Positions 60,178-64,000 of a stretch of 64,000 bases of DNA are shown here, one piece after another (positions within the stretch are counted from its first letter, which is position 1; every line of letters begins with the position of its first letter). Under the pieces are notes generated by a model. It saw only the letters and a list, made by a program, of their open reading frames with translations. It was not told where the DNA came from and searched no databases. The position numbers were made by a program, and so were the translations under genes. The stretch is taken from positions 184,273-248,272 of the forward strand of contig NZ_FMZQ01000007.1 in NCBI RefSeq assembly GCF_900102635.1. The letters run 5' to 3'. The DNA is from Ectopseudomonas chengduensis (lineage in GTDB: Bacteria > Pseudomonadota > Gammaproteobacteria > Pseudomonadales > Pseudomonadaceae).

Positions 60178-62322
60178 TCAATTTGCTGCGGCAGCCTCGG
60201 TGATGCTCCTGGCTCTACCTTTGACCCCCAATTCGGCCAAGTAGGCATTGTACACTTCTGGATTTGCGGCTTTGATCTGGCGCGGCTGATCGATCATCGC
60301 TGGCAGTGTGTCTGCCAGCATTAAGTTGGTCTCGTATAGGAACCTACTCGCTGTTTTCCCATCGGCTGGGAGGTTATCAGGGCTGCCGGTTCGCCCCGCT
60401 CGTAGCCAGGTGTGTAGCTCTGCGTCGGGCGGAGAGAAGAGACACAACTGTTCCCTTGCTCGGGTCATGGCCACATAGAAAAGCCGTCGTTCGTCCTCAA
60501 TCCTTTCGGCCTCGTTCACGCCGGCTGATTGCTTCCTTGGCTTATGCGGAAATCCACCCTCGTGCAGGCCAATCATCATTACACATGGCCACTCAAGCCC
60601 CTTGCTCTTGTGTACGCTGGTCACATGCACTGCCACAGTGGACCGCTTTGCACGCTCAGAGAATGAACGCAGATCGTCTATGTGATTGAGGAACTCCGAA
60701 AGACGGGTGAAGTTAGTTGACTGAATATATCGAACGAAGGCCTCTACAAGCCTCATCTGCTCTTCAGCATCATCCGCGTTGCGAGAGAATGACTGGATCG
60801 ATTCGTAAACCTCTAATCGCTCTAGCAGTAGGGAAATCATATCCATAGGGCTATGAGTTCGCTCATGGGATAGCGCTCGGACCTCCCTCCAGACCTTTGC
60901 CCGTTTGTAGACCCTCGCCGAAAGGTGACCTTCTTGGGCAGTAAGACCGGAAGCGACGAAAGCATTGAACGCACCAATACCATCGGGCTCTAGGAGCACC
61001 TTAGTAGACAGGTCCTTCATGCCCTCGTAGGAAATTCCGAGCGGGGGCGTGCCTAGGAGCTTTCTCATCTTGAAGACTGAGCCGCCGTCAGGCTCTCCTG
61101 CATATGGTCTCTTCGCGAAGCGACCATCGGCAACTTCCATCCATGACAGCAGCGCCGATACCCAAGGGTTGTCCAGCACGGAGACGTTATCACCACCTTC
61201 GAGACGAAAGGGAATACCGCGTTCTAGCATGGCAAACTGGCTGCCATAGGACCTCGAATATGTTCGAACCAGGATTGCTATTTCATCCAGCTGCCGGCCG
61301 GCTCCAAGCCAAGCCTCCACAACCTTGATTAACGCCTTTCCGTCAACATCCTCCCATTGCAGCATCAGCTTGGTGGCCGGCGTCGAGTCTGAGGAAATAC
61401 ACAGCTTGTCGGCGCGATCAGTGTTATGCGTGATGACGTAATTTGCTGCGCAGCTGAGTACATGACCATAGCGCCAGGTTCTGGTAAGCCGGTAGGTAAG
61501 GCAATCTTCGAAATCCTCCTCAAAGCCTCGAAGGATGTATGAAGGCTTCGCCCCGCGCCAGGTATAGATAGTCTGATCGTCGTCGCCCACCACCATCACT
61601 TTGGCCTTGTCGCCAGCGACGTATCGCATCATCACGTACTGTGCTTCACAGATATCTTGGAATTCATCAATGATGATGTGCCTGAAGCGATTAGCCACAT
61701 GGGCAGCAGCTTCAGGCGACTGAGCCATCGCTACGACAGGATCGTAGATCAGGTCGCTGAAGAACCTTAGCTTCTTCTTCGCCCTCGCTTGCTCGAAGAC
61801 CGGATACATCCCGACAAACCACTCATAGTGGCTATCCCAATCTCCCGCGTCCCACACTTCCTGGGGAGTTGCAAGATCACTTTTCACCCTGTCAATGAAA
61901 CCAAGGAATGCATCAGCAACAATCCTTGGGTACTTGTACCCGTACTTACGGCAAGCGGGGCCTATCACGTCTGCGCAGAAATATTGAGCCCTAGTCGGCT
62001 CGGGCTCAAATTTCCAGTTCTCCACGAAGCCACCGCTCACAAGCCACTTGAGGCATTGGCCGCCCATCTGGTGAAAAGTCACTGAGTCAGGGGTATTGCG
62101 CTTTCCAAGACGCTTAATCAAACGTCCTTCGAATTCCTCCATAGCGGTCCGGTTAAACATCACAACGATGATGTGGTTTGGATCAACACGCTTGGCTTCT
62201 ACCAAATATGCCGCGCGCTCAACCATCGTATGTGACTTTCCCGACCCCGCTACCGCAAGGACCTTTGCGTGCTGCTCTACAGAGTGCAACACAATCGACT
62301 GCTGCTCGGCTGAAAGCCCCAT
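60178..62322 (-). CDS. UvrD/Rep-family superfamily 1 DNA helicase
   Basis: The ATG at 62322 follows GAGGTG and gives 714 residues. The SF1A motifs are present: VAGSGKSHTMVERAAYLV (motif I, about 27-44), DEFQD (motif II), GDDDQTIYTWRGA (motif III), TSVHKSKGLEW (motif V), and YVAMTRAREQL (motif VI). The enzyme unwinds DNA 3' to 5' using ATP. Plasmid copies support replication, repair or processing of transferred single strands. The MvaT-like gene follows on the same strand. Confidence 0.92.
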   Translation of the reverse strand: MGLSAEQQSIVLHSVEQHAKVLAVAGSGKSHTMVERAAYLVEAKRVDPNHIIVVMFNRTAMEEFEGRLIKRLGKRNTPDSVTFHQMGGQCLKWLVSGGFVENWKFEPEPTRAQYFCADVIGPACRKYGYKYPRIVADAFLGFIDRVKSDLATPQEVWDAGDWDSHYEWFVGMYPVFEQARAKKKLRFFSDLIYDPVVAMAQSPEAAAHVANRFRHIIIDEFQDICEAQYVMMRYVAGDKAKVMVVGDDDQTIYTWRGAKPSYILRGFEEDFEDCLTYRLTRTWRYGHVLSCAANYVITHNTDRADKLCISSDSTPATKLMLQWEDVDGKALIKVVEAWLGAGRQLDEIAILVRTYSRSYGSQFAMLERGIPFRLEGGDNVSVLDNPWVSALLSWMEVADGRFAKRPYAGEPDGGSVFKMRKLLGTPPLGISYEGMKDLSTKVLLEPDGIGAFNAFVASGLTAQEGHLSARVYKRAKVWREVRALSHERTHSPMDMISLLLERLEVYESIQSFSRNADDAEEQMRLVEAFVRYIQSTNFTRLSEFLNHIDDLRSFSERAKRSTVAVHVTSVHKSKGLEWPCVMMIGLHEGGFPHKPRKQSAGVNEAERIEDERRLFYVAMTRAREQLCLFSPPDAELHTWLRAGRTGSPDNLPADGKTASRFLYETNLMLADTLPAMIDQPRQIKAANPEVYNAYLAELGVKGRARSITEAAAAN

Positions 62323-62515
62323 TCCGCACCTCACTCCCGCTGTGTGCTGCCCAGTTACAAGGAATAGCGGACATCAATTCGCCATCATCGTAACATGTTG
62401 ATTTTATAGCAAATCTCATGACAGCCATTCAATGGAGCTGTCCGGCTTGCCTTCCCCGCCTCACCCCCGGCGGAACGCCCTCCCCTGATAGCTCAAGGCA
62501 TATTTCCACTTATTG

Positions 62516-62848
62516 ATGGAAGACTCGGGCAGGGGCTACCGGGATGATTTCTGCTTTTGTACCCAAGGATCAAATCGCATCCGTAATCACAACGTCGCTT
62601 TCGGAATCGCTCTCAGAAAGCTTCGGAAGAGCCGGAAGTTTTCACAGGAAGCATTAGCATTTGAGTCAGGGATTGCTCGTAATCATGTCTCCCTGCTTGA
62701 GCTTGGGCAGCGCTCGCCAACACTGGACACGATCACTGCGTTAGCGGATGCGCTGGGGGTTAGCTTGGTCGAGATAATCACCCTCACGCAGAGCATCCGA
62801 TGCGAGCCCTCCCGAAAAGAACCTCATGACCCTGGCCGAAGCTCTTAA
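62516..62848 (+). CDS. XRE-family HTH regulator overlapping an integrase
   Basis: The ATG at 62516 gives 110 residues. Residues about 25-85 are a standard XRE HTH (FGIALRKLRKSRKFSQEALA, then SGIARNHVSLLELGQRSPTL). The start lacks a strong ribosome-binding site; the first 25 residues may be non-native. It overlaps the integrase start by 23 bp, so the two are translated together, and the regulator probably controls the integrase. Confidence 0.8.
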   Translation: MEDSGRGYRDDFCFCTQGSNRIRNHNVAFGIALRKLRKSRKFSQEALAFESGIARNHVSLLELGQRSPTLDTITALADALGVSLVEIITLTQSIRCEPSRKEPHDPGRSS

Positions 62849-63944
62849 GCAATACCAATCTCGTGTTTCAATCCTAAAGAAAGGCTATAAGCAAGAATGC
62901 TATCGGATTGAGCAACTATCAAATACCTGGCTTGGCCAAAAACAAATTCGCGATATTACGAGCGTAGACATCGCTTCGTATCGCGATGAGCGCCTAACAA
63001 ATTATAACGCCAAAACCAAAAAGCTGCTCTCACCTTCGACGGTTAGGCTCGAACTTTCACTGCTTTCAAACCTATTCGAGATTGGAAAGATTGAATGGGG
63101 TATCTGTGATGACAACCCTGTTCAAAAAATACGCAAGCCTAAAATGCCGCCTGGAAGAGAGAGGCGTGTTACTGCGCGCGAGGAGCGGCTAATTCTTCGC
63201 TACTGTCATAATTACTCGAACAATGAGCTTTACTCGATTGTTGTCCTTGCGCTTGAAACCGCCATGCGGCAAGGCGAAATTTTGGGTTTGCATTGGGAGC
63301 ATCTGAATCTCAAAACACGGGTCGCTCACCTACCTGAGACTAAGAACGGGTCGAAGCGTGACGTTCCGCTCTCAATCAAAGCAAGGGATGCTCTTGTCAG
63401 GCTTGGCGTCAAGCCCACTGGCAGAGTGTTCGGTTACCAGTCTGAAGGCATCAAGAGCACCTGGCGCTACATGTGTCAGAAGCTTGATATCGAGAACCTT
63501 CATTTCCATGACCTTCGCCATGAAGCTATCAGCCGGCTCTTCGAGTTAGGCACTCTTGACCTTATGGAGATAGCAGCCATCAGCGGACACAAGTCCCTTT
63601 CCATGCTTAAAAGGTACACACACCTCAAGGCACAGAGACTAGTGCGGAAGCTGGAGGCAGGAAAAAACAAGGGTAAGCAGGTTGTACTAACCCATCTCAT
63701 TCCTTACCCGGCAGTCATAGAGCCATCGCAAGCCGGTGTCGCAGTGCGTTTACTGGATTTCGAAGACCTTGTAGTACAGAGTGCGAAGCCTGACGAAGCC
63801 CTTCGGATGGCCCAGGATGCACTGCTCCGCAGGATAGTGATGTCGCTACGTGATTCGACCACGATACCACCGCCAGATCAGTACTTGGAGTCGATAGGTG
63901 AGCACCTCGTAGTCATGGTTGACCCGCTAGCACTGGCGTCTTAA
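62826..63944 (+). CDS. Tyrosine recombinase with C-terminal HicB-like domain
   Basis: This 372-residue protein starts at ATG 62826. Residues 1 to about 280 are a phage-type integrase: N-terminal SAM-like domain, Arg in MRQGEILGL (about 149), Lys in ETKNGSKR (about 176), HDLRH (about 225-229), and GHKSLSMLKRYTHL with the Tyr nucleophile (about 261). The remaining 80 residues (YPAVIEPSQAGVAVRLLDFE, then KPDEALRMAQDALLRRIVMS and IPPPDQ) follow the pattern of the HicB antitoxin fold, which is not part of ordinary integrases. It overlaps the XRE gene by 23 bp. The fusion may allow protein-protein control of the recombinase. Confidence 0.88.
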   Translation: MTLAEALKQYQSRVSILKKGYKQECYRIEQLSNTWLGQKQIRDITSVDIASYRDERLTNYNAKTKKLLSPSTVRLELSLLSNLFEIGKIEWGICDDNPVQKIRKPKMPPGRERRVTAREERLILRYCHNYSNNELYSIVVLALETAMRQGEILGLHWEHLNLKTRVAHLPETKNGSKRDVPLSIKARDALVRLGVKPTGRVFGYQSEGIKSTWRYMCQKLDIENLHFHDLRHEAISRLFELGTLDLMEIAAISGHKSLSMLKRYTHLKAQRLVRKLEAGKNKGKQVVLTHLIPYPAVIEPSQAGVAVRLLDFEDLVVQSAKPDEALRMAQDALLRRIVMSLRDSTTIPPPDQYLESIGEHLVVMVDPLALAS

Positions 63945-64000
63945 CACAAAATTTTCAATGAAGTGGCAAGGCCTGGCCTGCCCGAGGCTTGCCAATCCGG

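Noticed and set aside
62826..63944. Integrated prophage or genomic island boundary at the integrase
   Set aside because: No structural phage genes, attachment repeats or tRNA target are visible near the integrase within the window.

Overview
The window looks like accessory backbone of a large conjugative plasmid (megaplasmid) of a Pseudomonas-type gammaproteobacterium. The evidence is an MvaT-type nucleoid protein, a zinc-less DksA2-type protein, an HU protein, KfrA- and ParB-like plasmid proteins, a TrbM-like protein, DotL/DotM-type type IVB transfer components, an orphan DnaG-like primase, a four-gene tRNA cluster, two orphan DNA methyltransferases and two tyrosine recombinases. There is no rRNA, ribosomal protein or central metabolism. 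The exact plasmid family is not proven by the sequence.

Layout. 1-6.8 kb: a leftward LemA / DUF3137-like / secreted-protein operon, facing a rightward operon (two small proteins, an AAA+ ATPase, a secreted EEP-fold nuclease/phosphatase, a membrane protein) across a promoter pair with matching 17-bp operators. 6.9-11.6 kb: a Sel1-repeat lipoprotein, a membrane-anchored GNAT-like protein, tRNA-Arg(CCU), -Thr(UGU), -Gly(UCC) and -Ser(UGA), and small unknown genes. 11.6-21.9 kb: HU, a C5-methyltransferase-like protein, a coupled operon (lipoprotein with a pretoxin-like region, membrane protein, PH-domain protein, DksA2-like protein), DUF4031, KfrA and a ParB-HTH protein. 21.9-29.5 kb: an orphan beta-class DNA methyltransferase with a zinc-ribbon partner, a divergent MmcB-like nuclease, a string of unknown genes, and a RelA/SpoT-type HD hydrolase.

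29.7-44.6 kb: a single rightward operon of seven genes centred on a 2775-residue polyvalent protein. That protein carries five ADP-ribosyltransferase-like modules, two zincin-type metal motifs and a GNAT-like domain. A second zincin protein ends the operon. 44.6-47.4 kb: a leftward operon of a zinc-motif protein, a Cre/Xer-type recombinase and a uracil-DNA-glycosylase-like protein, with a lox-like 13-6-13 inverted repeat upstream. 47.7-50.8 kb: unknown proteins and a NADAR (YbiA-like) ADP-ribosyl hydrolase. 51-60 kb: DnaG-like primase, TrbM-like protein, and a transfer module of lytic transglycosylase, DotM-like and DotL-like proteins. 59.7-64 kb: MvaT-like protein, a UvrD/Rep-type helicase, and an XRE regulator overlapping a tyrosine recombinase that ends in a HicB-like domain.

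How it fits together. Nine intergenic regions share a motif close to TACACGGTATTATGATAT, mostly between divergent genes, which suggests one plasmid-encoded regulon covering the tRNA cluster, methyltransferases, polyvalent operon, primase and transfer genes. A separate 28-bp GTAA-rich repeat links the kfrA leader to the end of the polyvalent operon. The polyvalent protein, orphan methyltransferases, NADAR protein and nucleoid-protein homologues are what would be expected of an element that protects itself on entry and adjusts host physiology. Those roles are inference from family membership.
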